Assembly (NCBI GenBank): GCA_018623875.1 | Contig: JAAZUZ010000092.1 | Coordinates: forward strand, 1-6,507 | Reading direction: 5' to 3' | Source of the DNA: Synechococcus sp. HW_metabat.21 | Lineage (GTDB): Bacteria; Cyanobacteriota; Cyanobacteriia; PCC-6307; Cyanobiaceae | DNA length: 6,507 bases | In this document: positions 1 through 5,133 of the stretch, piece by piece | Layout of the letters: the number at the start of each line of letters is the position of its first letter | How positions within the stretch are numbered: position 1 is the stretch's first letter | The notes under the pieces: model-generated | Databases searched by the model: none | What the model saw: the letters and a program-made list of their open reading frames with translations, nothing else | What the model was told of the DNA's origin: nothing | Program-made: the position numbers and the translations under genes

Positions 1-993
1 GGGCACGTCATGGCTATCGAGCAGGTTGAGCTGGGCGCAGTTCACCTCGGGCGGGTACCAACCCAGGGTCTCGAGCAGCAGCGCGCGATAGCGATCCGTG
101 CTGAGGCATTGGTAGGGAATCGACTCCCGCCGGTGGCCCTCGGCCAGCACCCCGGCACTGACCCAGCCGAGGCTGCCCCAGGCGATCCGGTAGTTCATCA
201 CCCCATCGAAGTGCTGCCCGCCGAGCCAGGGGCGCGCGTCGCCCCAGATTTCACCGACGATCCAGGCCTCGGGATTGACCGCACGCACCTCCCGCCGGAA
301 GGCTTCCCAGAACGCAGGCTCCACCTCATCGGGGACATCGAGGCGCCAACCATCAATGCCGCGCTCGATCCAGTGGCGCCCCACGGCGAGCAGGTGCTCT
401 TGGACCTGGGGATTGGCGTGGTTGAACTTGGGCAGGGCCGGATCACTCCACCAGGCGTAGTAGCCGCAGGTCTCGCCAGAGCGCGGATAGGCGTTCAGCG
501 GCCACTGCTCGGTGATGAACCAATCGCGGTAGGGCGAGGCCGGGCCGTTCTCGAGCAGGTGGTGGAAGGCCCAAAAACCGCGGCCGCAGTGGTTGAAGAC
601 CCCATCGAGCAGCAAGCGCATCCCCCGGCGCTTGAGCTCGGCCAGTAGGGCCTCAAAGGCGGGCTCGCCGCCGAGGAGCGGATCGACTTGGAAGTAGTCG
701 TAGGCGTGATAGCGGTGATTGGCGGCCGAACTGAAGATCGGATTGAGGTAAAGGCAACTAACCCCCATCCCTTGGAGGTGATCCAAGCGATCCAGCACGC
801 CCCAGAGATCCCCGCCTTGGAACGCATGCGGATCCGGGGCACTGCCCCAGGGCGCCAGGACCAAGCCGTTCTGCTGCGGCGAGCGCCCGCTGCGGCAGAA
901 GCGATCAGGAAAGATCTGATAAACAACGGCCTCCGCAGCCCAGCGGGGGGGCCGAGCAAACGCCGCACTCGCAGAAGCGGAGACCATCTCCAT
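1..993 (-). CDS. GH13 alpha-glucanohydrolase, neopullulanase/cyclomaltodextrinase-like (3' end cut off by window edge)
   Basis: The protein is predicted to hydrolyse or rearrange alpha-1,4 (and possibly alpha-1,6) glucosidic bonds in glycogen-derived maltodextrins in the cytoplasm; no signal peptide is visible. Reading from the ATG at 993 gives 331 residues with no stop before the window edge. All four GH13 signature regions are in order: DGVFNHCG (D130, H135), GWRLDVPDE (R217, nucleophile D219), VGEIWGD (acid/base E248) and LLDSHD (H328, D329). The catalytic triad is therefore intact as far as the sequence goes. The opening VVYQIFPDRF lies about 23 residues from the start, so the N-terminal CBM34-type domain usual in neopullulanases is absent. 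The C-terminal part of the barrel and the final beta domain lie outside the window. A second in-frame ATG at 987 is equally possible; neither has a strong ribosome site. The exact specificity within GH13 cannot be told from sequence alone. Confidence 0.9.
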   Translation of the reverse strand, partial: MEMVSASASAAFARPPRWAAEAVVYQIFPDRFCRSGRSPQQNGLVLAPWGSAPDPHAFQGGDLWGVLDRLDHLQGMGVSCLYLNPIFSSAANHRYHAYDYFQVDPLLGGEPAFEALLAELKRRGMRLLLDGVFNHCGRGFWAFHHLLENGPASPYRDWFITEQWPLNAYPRSGETCGYYAWWSDPALPKFNHANPQVQEHLLAVGRHWIERGIDGWRLDVPDEVEPAFWEAFRREVRAVNPEAWIVGEIWGDARPWLGGQHFDGVMNYRIAWGSLGWVSAGVLAEGHRRESIPYQCLSTDRYRALLLETLGWYPPEVNCAQLNLLDSHDVP

Positions 994-1024
994 AGGGTGG
1001 CCGCTCTTTGCGCCCGCCGCCGCG

Positions 1025-1294
1025 ATGCCGAATTCCGAGGAGCTGGCCCGCTACCTCGAGCAGCGGGGCGAACTCTCCAAACCTTGGATGCTGCAGCTGC
1101 TGCGGCTGACCAAGCTGAAGGAGGCCAAGGACACGATGAACCCGGTGGAATTCGAAGCCAAACTGCGCGAGGCCCACGCCGATCTGATGCGCTTGGGTGA
1201 GTTCTGGAAGGGCCGCGAGCAGGAAGTCTTCGGCGGGCGCTACCAACCCTCGAGCGTGGTCGAACCTCTGCCCGGTTCCCCGGAGGACCGATGA
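1025..1294 (+). CDS. Conserved-looking 89-aa soluble protein, function unknown
   Basis: I do not recognise a named domain. The product is small, charged and mostly helical in appearance, with leucine-rich amphipathic stretches at about residues 5-35 and a Glu/Lys-rich segment (about 30-70, ending LGEFWKGREQEVFGG). The last 20 residues are Pro/Ser-rich and probably flexible. There is no signal peptide or membrane segment. Its style resembles the short conserved hypothetical proteins of marine and freshwater Synechococcus; that is an impression, not a search result. The ATG at 1025 lacks a Shine-Dalgarno sequence; the next Met is at codon 38. The gene diverges from the amylase gene with only 31 bp between starts. 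Its stop codon overlaps the start of the membrane-protein gene (ATGA at 1291-1294), so the two are almost certainly co-transcribed and translationally coupled. That coupling supports it being a real gene rather than a shadow frame. Confidence 0.75.
   Translation: MPNSEELARYLEQRGELSKPWMLQLLRLTKLKEAKDTMNPVEFEAKLREAHADLMRLGEFWKGREQEVFGGRYQPSSVVEPLPGSPEDR
1282..1286 (+). promoter_or_regulatory. Ribosome binding site GGAGG for the membrane-protein gene
   Basis: A full GGAGG lies 4 nt before the ATG at 1291, inside the last codons of the preceding gene. It fixes the start of the downstream gene at 1291 rather than at the later in-frame Met (codon 8), and with the 4-nt ATGA overlap it indicates coupled translation. 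Confidence 0.7.
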
Positions 1295-1842
1295 GCGAGC
1301 AGCGCTACCCGATGGCGCCACTGATTCGCTTCACGCTGGTCAGCCTCTACTTCGCCCTGGTCTTCCCCCTGCCCTGGCTCGCGCCGAGCAACCTGCAGCC
1401 CTGGTTGATTGGCGCCCTGCCCCTGGGCTTCCTGCTGGTCTGGGCCCTGGTCAGCGAGGAGGTGAGCCTGAGTGAGTCCGGCCTGCAGGTGGGCTACCCC
1501 AGCTGGTGCTCCTGGCTGCTGCGCCGCGGTTGGTCCCTGAACTGGGATCAAGTGAAAGGACTCACGCCGGTGGCCACGAGCCAGGGGGGCAGGGTCTTCT
1601 ACGTCAGGACAGAGGACGGCTCGGCCTATCTGCTTCCCCAACGGGTGCAAGCCTTCGAGGGATTCCTGGGCCAATTCAGCCAGAAGACGGGCCTGGACAC
1701 GAGCTCCATCGGCCGCATCAGCCCCCCCTGGACCTACCAGCTCCTGGCCGGGCTCTGCCTAGCCATGCTGGTCTTCGAGGCGATGGTCGGCTGGGCCCTA
1801 CTCAGCGGGCGATGGGAGCTCCCGGCAGCACCGCTGGGCTGA
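1291..1842 (+). CDS. Integral membrane protein with three predicted helices and a PH-like soluble domain, function unknown
   Basis: The 183-aa product has two hydrophobic helices at its N-terminus (about residues 11-31 and 35-55), a soluble central part (about 57-140) and a third helix (about 149-171). The central part, with segments such as LSESGLQVGYPSW, LNWDQVKGL, GGRVFYVRTEDGSAYLLPQRV and a following amphipathic helix, reads like the beta-rich core plus helix of bacterial PH-type (bPH) domains found behind paired membrane helices in small membrane proteins. This is a family-style resemblance, not a proven hit. The start is supported by GGAGG at 1282-1286. It forms a coupled pair with the 89-aa gene upstream. 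Its 3' end overlaps the end of the convergent regulator gene by 41 bp (1802-1842), leaving no room for a conventional terminator between them. No catalytic motif is visible. Confidence 0.8.
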   Translation: MSEQRYPMAPLIRFTLVSLYFALVFPLPWLAPSNLQPWLIGALPLGFLLVWALVSEEVSLSESGLQVGYPSWCSWLLRRGWSLNWDQVKGLTPVATSQGGRVFYVRTEDGSAYLLPQRVQAFEGFLGQFSQKTGLDTSSIGRISPPWTYQLLAGLCLAMLVFEAMVGWALLSGRWELPAAPLG

Positions 1843-2554
1843 GGCCGTCGGCGGGGATGGTGTCGAGGCTGAAGCGGTAACCCTGCTGACGCACGGTCTC
1901 GATGCCGCCGCCTTCGCCGAGGCCGGCCTGCTCCAACTTGCGCCGCAGGGTGAGCACCTGGGTATCCACCGAACGGGGGCCGCCGCTGAAGGGGGGCCAG
2001 GCCATCCGCAGTAGCTCGCTGCGGCTGCGAATGACGCCAGGCGGCATCAGCAGGGCGCAAAGCAGCGCGAACTCCCGCGGGCTGAGTTCGACGGGTTGAT
2101 CCCTCAGGGTGACCTGACGCAGCAGGACGTGCACCTCGAGCGGACCGACGCAGACCCGCTCCTGCAAACCGGTGCCGCTGCGGCGCAGGAGCAGGCGGCA
2201 GCGAGCCGCCAGTTCCTCAAGACCGAAGGGTTTACGCAGGACGTCGTCGGCGCCGGCATCCAACAGGGAGACGACTGGCTCGGAACCGGAGCGGGCCGTG
2301 AGCACCATCACGGGGCAGCGCAGCTGAGCGGCCAACTTCAGGGCCGATGTTTCCTCGAGCAGTTCAGCAGCGACGAGAAGATCGGGCGTCAGGTCCTCAC
2401 AGAGGGTGATCGCTTCTGAAGCGGTGGAGACGGCGGCGGTGAGGTGGCCGTCTTGGCGCAAACGCTGGGCCAGGACCGTGCGCAAGGTGGGGTGAGGATC
2501 CACCACCAGAACCCGTTTCAGATCCGATTCCGGACCGGAAGGTGTGGAGGACAC
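1802..2554 (-). CDS. OmpR/PhoB-type response regulator with an atypical receiver lacking the acceptor Asp
   Basis: This is a DNA-binding transcription regulator of 250 aa. Residues about 14-122 form a receiver domain (VLVVDPHPTLR at the start, LTAR with T86, LRKPF with K108). Residues about 140-230 form an OmpR-type winged helix (LSPREFALL, the recognition-helix region RSVDTQVLTLRRKL, and GYRF in the wing), followed by a 20-residue tail. The acidic pocket is degenerate: the usual DD pair is D19-P20, and the phospho-acceptor position (sixth after the Pro of PDLLVAAE) is A63, next to E64. Phosphorylation of the normal kind is therefore unlikely. NblR, an OmpR-type cyanobacterial regulator reported to work without phosphorylation, is a possible relative, but I cannot assign orthology. 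The start chosen is GTG at 2554, because AAGGAG lies 6 nt upstream; an earlier in-frame GTG at 2575 has no such site. No kinase gene is adjacent. The gene diverges from the 88-aa gene across a palindrome. Confidence 0.9.
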   Translation of the reverse strand: MSSTPSGPESDLKRVLVVDPHPTLRTVLAQRLRQDGHLTAAVSTASEAITLCEDLTPDLLVAAELLEETSALKLAAQLRCPVMVLTARSGSEPVVSLLDAGADDVLRKPFGLEELAARCRLLLRRSGTGLQERVCVGPLEVHVLLRQVTLRDQPVELSPREFALLCALLMPPGVIRSRSELLRMAWPPFSGGPRSVDTQVLTLRRKLEQAGLGEGGGIETVRQQGYRFSLDTIPADGLSPAVLPGAPIAR

Positions 2555-2560
2555 GCCCTT

Positions 2561-2566
2561 CTCCTT
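2561..2566 (-). promoter_or_regulatory. Ribosome binding site AAGGAG that decides the regulator start
   Basis: Read on the minus strand, AAGGAG is followed by six bases and then GTG at 2554. This optimal spacing favours that GTG over the in-frame GTG seven codons upstream at 2575, which has no purine-rich element before it. Confidence 0.65.
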
Positions 2567-2604
2567 GATTCTCACTACGCTATCGGTAATTTCACAGGCA
2601 CATC

Positions 2605-2628
2605 GGTATCAAGCGCTGCCTTGATATC
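2605..2628. promoter_or_regulatory. Imperfect palindrome GGTATCAAG-N6-CTTGATATC, candidate operator
   Basis: The arms at 2605-2613 and 2620-2628 match at 8 of 9 positions (the ninth is a G-T wobble) around a 6-nt centre CGCTGC. It lies in the 106-bp gap between the divergent regulator (start 2554) and the 88-aa gene (start 2661). Read toward the regulator gene, the left arm contains TTGATA (2612-2607), a good -35 match, but I find no convincing -10 at the right distance. A bound dimeric repressor or activator could control both genes; an RNA hairpin in the 88-aa gene's leader is the alternative. Confidence 0.45.
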
Positions 2629-2660
2629 TGGCCACCGGGTCGAGGCCCCCTTCTCGAACC

Positions 2661-2927
2661 ATGACCGCACTGCAGAACCCCGAAGCAATCCGCCACTTCC
2701 AGTCCCTCTGCGATGCCTGCCAGTCCCTGGCGGATCGCTACCACGGGCCTTCGGAACTCCGGCTGTATGCCGACGGCTATCTGCACGCCCTGCGGCGCAC
2801 GGCAGTGCTCGACCCCATCGCCCAGCGCCGCCTGGAGGAACTGGTGGACCGCTGGATCATGGATCCCTCCAGCTTCATCGGCCCTAACGGCGACATGAGC
2901 ACCCTCTACGAAACCGGCCGGAACTAG
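2661..2927 (+). CDS. Small conserved cyanobacterial protein, probable DUF6761 family
   Basis: The 88-aa soluble product has the pattern I associate with a short cyanobacteria-specific protein family of unknown function (DUF6761 as I recall it). It begins MTALQNPEAIRHFQSL, has a central ELRLYADGYLHALR, then LDPIAQRRLEELVDRWIMDPSSF, and a short polar tail. It looks all-helical, with no signal peptide, membrane segment or catalytic motif. The ATG at 2661 coincides with the conserved-looking N-terminus; only a weak GAGG element lies further upstream. The gene stands alone on the plus strand: it diverges from the atypical response regulator, sharing the palindrome-bearing gap, and is followed by 112 bp before the next gene. 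Two conserved Cys (17 and 20) in this copy are not obviously a metal site. The family name is from memory and should be confirmed. Confidence 0.8.
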   Translation: MTALQNPEAIRHFQSLCDACQSLADRYHGPSELRLYADGYLHALRRTAVLDPIAQRRLEELVDRWIMDPSSFIGPNGDMSTLYETGRN

Positions 2928-3039
2928 GAGAAGGGCTCACACAGCGACGACACAAACACGCTGCCTTGGCGCTGACGATCCCAGCAATGGCGATGCGGGA
3001 GAAGCCTGGCTAGAGATCAGACAAGCGATGCACTGAAGC
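2928..3039. other. Short intergenic region without a recognisable signal
   Basis: These 112 bases separate the 88-aa gene from the secreted-protein gene. I see no strong hairpin followed by T residues and no convincing -35/-10 pair. A 5-bp CAGCG/CGCTG inverted repeat (2942-2946, 2959-2963) is too weak to call. An in-frame TGA at 3034-3036 limits how far the next gene can extend upstream. Confidence 0.4.
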
Positions 3040-3855
3040 GTGAGAAGTCAGATCACGATCCTGGCTTCGTTGATGGCCCTTCTTGTTTCGCACCTCCCCG
3101 CCGCTTCAGCGAATCCACAGGTCCGTGGCTACGCAGAGATGATCTGCGGAATCAATCTCAACACCGCAGAAGCAGAGCATCCAGAGATCAAACAACGCTG
3201 CATGAGTGGACTGCTCAAACTGGGGACAAAGGCACTCAAAGTCTCCGGAATCAGCATCCAGCGCTGCAAATCAAAGGCAGATTTTTTTGGTTGCATCAAG
3301 AACCACACCACCGATGCCAGTCGCATCGCAAGGGCGGCAAGAGCTCATGCCGCAGAGATTCGAACGCTCTCGCTGACCCCGCACCACCTTAAAAATGCCC
3401 GCCTAGAACGACTCGGGCAGACCATCAAAACAGTCCTTGGAGCTCGATCAATTCTGTGGTCGAACCATTCCAAAACCCTGGGATGCAAAGGCCGCAACCT
3501 CTACGGCTACTACAACATCCCAAGGGGATATGTCGTGATGTGCGAAGGCTTTCACAAGGGCGATCTCAACGAGCTGGTCGACACCCTCAAGCATGAAGGT
3601 TGGCATGCTGTTCAGCACCAATGCCGCAAAGGAAGACCGCTCTTAAGCGAACAACAGATCGCGACAAGAATCAGGCGCGAGGACGCCTTTAACGTGCATG
3701 GATACCACCCCAAGCAACAACGACTCGAAAGCGAGGCACGGGTGATCGCAAAGATGCGCGATCAAGATTGGATCAGCCTCGTCAAAAAGCAATGCAAAGG
3801 CAAGACCAAAAGACTCCATCAGCCTGACATCGGACTTCCCTACACCCCTTTTTGA
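3040..3855 (+). CDS. Secreted cysteine-rich protein with HExxH zinc-metalloprotease motif, otherwise unrecognised
   Basis: The 271-aa product starts with a clear Sec signal peptide (hydrophobic core about residues 5-17, likely cut after ASA at 22-24), so it acts in the periplasm or outside the cell. The mature part contains KHEGWHAVQHQC, in which H185, E186 and H189 form HExxH, the zinc-binding and catalytic signature of zincin proteases. A Glu in RLESEARV (E230 or E232) about 41-43 residues later is a candidate third ligand. There are eight Cys in the mature region (36, 54, 76, 85, 149, 168, 195, 252), an even number suited to disulfides. I do not recognise the family, and protease activity is an inference from the motif. 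The start is GTG, the first possible codon after an in-frame TGA at 3034; it has no clear ribosome site. The gene is visibly poorer in G+C than its neighbours (about half versus about two thirds in lines sampled) with many AAA/CAA/ATC codons, which suggests a different history. Confidence 0.85.
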   Translation: MRSQITILASLMALLVSHLPAASANPQVRGYAEMICGINLNTAEAEHPEIKQRCMSGLLKLGTKALKVSGISIQRCKSKADFFGCIKNHTTDASRIARAARAHAAEIRTLSLTPHHLKNARLERLGQTIKTVLGARSILWSNHSKTLGCKGRNLYGYYNIPRGYVVMCEGFHKGDLNELVDTLKHEGWHAVQHQCRKGRPLLSEQQIATRIRREDAFNVHGYHPKQQRLESEARVIAKMRDQDWISLVKKQCKGKTKRLHQPDIGLPYTPF

Positions 3856-3869
3856 ATGCCAAAAAGAGG
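3845..3869. repeat. Inverted repeat overlapping the end of the secreted-protein gene
   Basis: CTTTTTG (3848-3854) and CAAAAAG (3860-3866) are perfect arms around a 5-nt loop; with one mismatch the pairing extends to CC/GG outside. It includes the TGA stop. The stem core is A-T pairs and no T-run follows, so as a terminator for the plus-strand gene it is weak; it is the only candidate there. Confidence 0.35.
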
Positions 3870-3904
3870 ATTGTTCTGGTGATGCGCAGCAGTCCAGTCG
3901 GCAC

Positions 3905-3929
3905 AAAAAAGGGGCCCATGGAGAGCCCC
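3905..3929 (-). terminator. Intrinsic terminator of the acyltransferase-to-glutaredoxin gene string
   Basis: Read on the minus strand, GGGGCTC pairs with GGGCCCC (7 bp with one G-T wobble) around a 5-nt loop and is followed at once by six T residues. It begins 32 bases past the glutaredoxin stop codon. On the plus strand no T-run follows the stem, so it should act only on minus-strand transcripts. Confidence 0.85.
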
Positions 3930-3960
3930 CTCAGGAAATGAATGGCCTCGAGAGTTGCGA

Positions 3961-4284
3961 TCAGCTGGCGAGGGCAATCGCGAGCTTCTCTTTGAGTTCG
4001 CCGGAGTTGTACATCTCGATCAGGATGTCGGAGCCGCCGATGAATTCCCCGTTGACATACACCTGGGGAATGGTGGGCCACTCGGAGTACTCCTTGATGC
4101 CCTGACGGATCTCCATGTCGGAGAGGACATCAAAGGTCTCGAAGGGGACAGCCATGGCGTTGAGGATCTGCACCACGTTGTTGCTGAAGCCGCACTGGGG
4201 CATCAGTTTGCTGCCCTTCATGAAGACGAAGATCGGGCTGCTGCCGACCAGCTGATCGAGGCGCTGCTTAAGGGCGGAATCCAT
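3961..4284 (-). CDS. grxD: CGFS monothiol glutaredoxin (Grx4/GrxD type)
   Basis: The 107-aa product is a single-domain monothiol glutaredoxin that carries and transfers [2Fe-2S] clusters, usually bound between two monomers with glutathione or together with a BolA protein. The diagnostic active site CGFS sits at residues 31-34, preceded by the glutathione-binding FMKGS (K23). The cis-proline segment WPTIPQVYVNGEFIGGSD (69-86) with the GGSD glutathione-carboxylate contact is also intact. The length is that of the bacterial/cyanobacterial family. The start at 4284 (MDSALKQRL) matches the family N-terminus; the frame is open further upstream, but that extension would overlap most of the bolA gene and is low-complexity. 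No good Shine-Dalgarno is seen. It lies 16 nt after bolA and is the last gene before the terminator at 3905-3929. The pairing with bolA is itself strong functional support. Confidence 0.96.
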   Translation of the reverse strand: MDSALKQRLDQLVGSSPIFVFMKGSKLMPQCGFSNNVVQILNAMAVPFETFDVLSDMEIRQGIKEYSEWPTIPQVYVNGEFIGGSDILIEMYNSGELKEKLAIALAS

Positions 4285-4300
4285 GGGACGTGTCGAGAAA

Positions 4301-4534
4301 TCAGGAGGGGGTGGAGGTCTGCAGGGCGAGGGCGTGAATCGCTTCGCTGGCCAGCTCGGAGCGCAGAGCGCCGTAGACCAACTGGTGCTGCTTGATCCGG
4401 CTGAGACCCTCAAAGGCGGAGGAGACCACCTTCACCTGCAGGTGATCGCCGCCGCCGGTGAGATCTTCCACCTCAACGCAGGCATCGGGGAGGGCGACGC
4501 CAATGGCGGCCTTCACCTGGTCGGGATGAACCAT
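4301..4534 (-). CDS. bolA: BolA family protein, partner of the adjacent CGFS glutaredoxin
   Basis: The 77-aa product is a compact BolA-fold protein. Family features visible are the GGGDHLQVKVVSSAFEG segment (27-43), IKQHQLVYGAL (47-57) and the C-terminal AIHALALQTSTP (65-76) with the invariant His67, the residue used in this family to bind a shared [2Fe-2S] cluster with glutaredoxin. C19 or H31 could give the second ligand. The GDH sequence resembles the IbaG/BolA2-like branch rather than the E. coli BolA branch, but I would not insist on this. The start at 4534 is the only sensible Met; a GAGG occurs 2 nt before it, too close to be a standard site. It sits 16 nt upstream of the glutaredoxin gene and 45 nt downstream of the exported-protein gene, so it is probably expressed as one unit with them. 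Confidence 0.95.
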   Translation of the reverse strand: MVHPDQVKAAIGVALPDACVEVEDLTGGGDHLQVKVVSSAFEGLSRIKQHQLVYGALRSELASEAIHALALQTSTPS

Positions 4535-4579
4535 GACCTCAGTTCCGTGAGCTTGAGACTGTAAGGAGACGGGCTGAAC

Positions 4580-5107
4580 TCAGTTGCCCGTGGCCGAACC
4601 ACCGGCGAAGGGGGTGGTGACGAAGCCCAGCTCAAGCAAGCTCTGGTAGGCCTTCTGGCCCATGGGGTTCGCCGGGGTGGTGATCTGGACCACCTCCACC
4701 AACAGGGGCACCGCGGCAGCGGGCTGGTTCATCCGGCGCAGCAGGGCGGCCAGGCGCAGGTCAATCTTGGCCTGCAGTTCCAGGGCGTCACGGCCCTTCT
4801 GATCCATCTCCCGGGGAATGCGGGCATCGAGGCCGCGGAAAGAACCGCTCAGGCTGCGGTAGAAGCGGGTCAGGTTCTGAGCACCTTCCCGGGCGGAGTC
4901 GTAGTCGGCCTTGGCCTGCTCCAGGTTGCCGGCGGCGGCGGCGGCATCACCGGCAGCCACCTTGGCTTCGATGGCACTGAGGTTCAGCCCCGAGCTGGGG
5001 GAAGCCAGAACCTTTTGGGCGTCCTGGGCCAGGGCGGATTGGGAGACCAGGCCAGGGACAACCGCCGCCAGGGCGGAGAGGCTGAAGGCGGCGAGCTGCC
5101 GGCGCAC
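4580..5107 (-). CDS. Exported alpha-helical (TPR-like) protein, function unknown
   Basis: The 175-aa product carries a signal peptide (MRR, hydrophobic stretch 5-22, likely cut after ALA at 25-27), so it is expected in the periplasm or thylakoid lumen. The mature part is helical and Ala/Leu-rich. Residues 45-75 (KVAAGDAAAAAGNLEQAKADY) have the small-residue spacing of a tetratricopeptide helix pair, and 115-142 (LAALLRRMNQPAAAVPLLVEVV) read like a second pair. The segment FYRSLSGSFRGLDARIP (82-98) is distinctive but not one I can place. No catalytic residues are evident, so a binding or scaffold role is more likely than an enzyme. The start codon is GTG at 5107, the first codon giving an intact signal peptide; no upstream ATG fits. 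The gene lies 26 bp after the acyltransferase stop and ahead of bolA. It looks like a cyanobacterial lineage protein; this was not checked. Confidence 0.82.
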   Translation of the reverse strand: MRRQLAAFSLSALAAVVPGLVSQSALAQDAQKVLASPSSGLNLSAIEAKVAAGDAAAAAGNLEQAKADYDSAREGAQNLTRFYRSLSGSFRGLDARIPREMDQKGRDALELQAKIDLRLAALLRRMNQPAAAVPLLVEVVQITTPANPMGQKAYQSLLELGFVTTPFAGGSATGN

Positions 5108-5111
5108 GGGA

Positions 5112-5126
5112 CCACTTGCGAAGTGG
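5112..5126. repeat. Short hairpin just before the GTG start of the exported-protein gene
   Basis: CCACTT (5112-5117) and AAGTGG (5121-5126) are perfect 6-bp arms around a 3-nt loop. It ends 4 nt upstream of the GTG at 5107 and fills most of the 26-bp gap after the acyltransferase stop, where a ribosome site would be expected. It may affect translation start or be chance. Confidence 0.35.
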
Positions 5127-5133
5127 GTGAACT

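Noticed and set aside
10..648. Long plus-strand open frame (212 codons) opposite the GH13 gene
   Set aside because: It is antisense to a frame carrying all four GH13 signature motifs, and its product is a low-complexity Pro/Ala/Gly/Leu string typical of shadow frames in G+C-rich DNA.
495..968. Minus-strand 157-codon frame within the amylase region
   Set aside because: It is an out-of-frame reading of the GH13 gene; the Ser/Arg/Trp-rich product has no family features, whereas the neighbouring frame gives a clear catalytic domain.
905..1321. Minus-strand 138-codon frame across the 89-aa gene
   Set aside because: Antisense shadow of the 89-aa gene; the plus-strand gene is supported by its coupled ATGA overlap with the next gene.
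2565..2592. Possible promoter TTGATT / TAATTT on the plus strand ahead of the 88-aa gene
   Set aside because: The -10 matches only half of the consensus and the spacing is 16; too weak to list as a feature.
4285..4413. N-terminal extension of the glutaredoxin to an upstream start at 4413
   Set aside because: The added residues are Pro/Ser-rich, overlap most of bolA, and the internal Met at 4284 matches the known glutaredoxin N-terminus.
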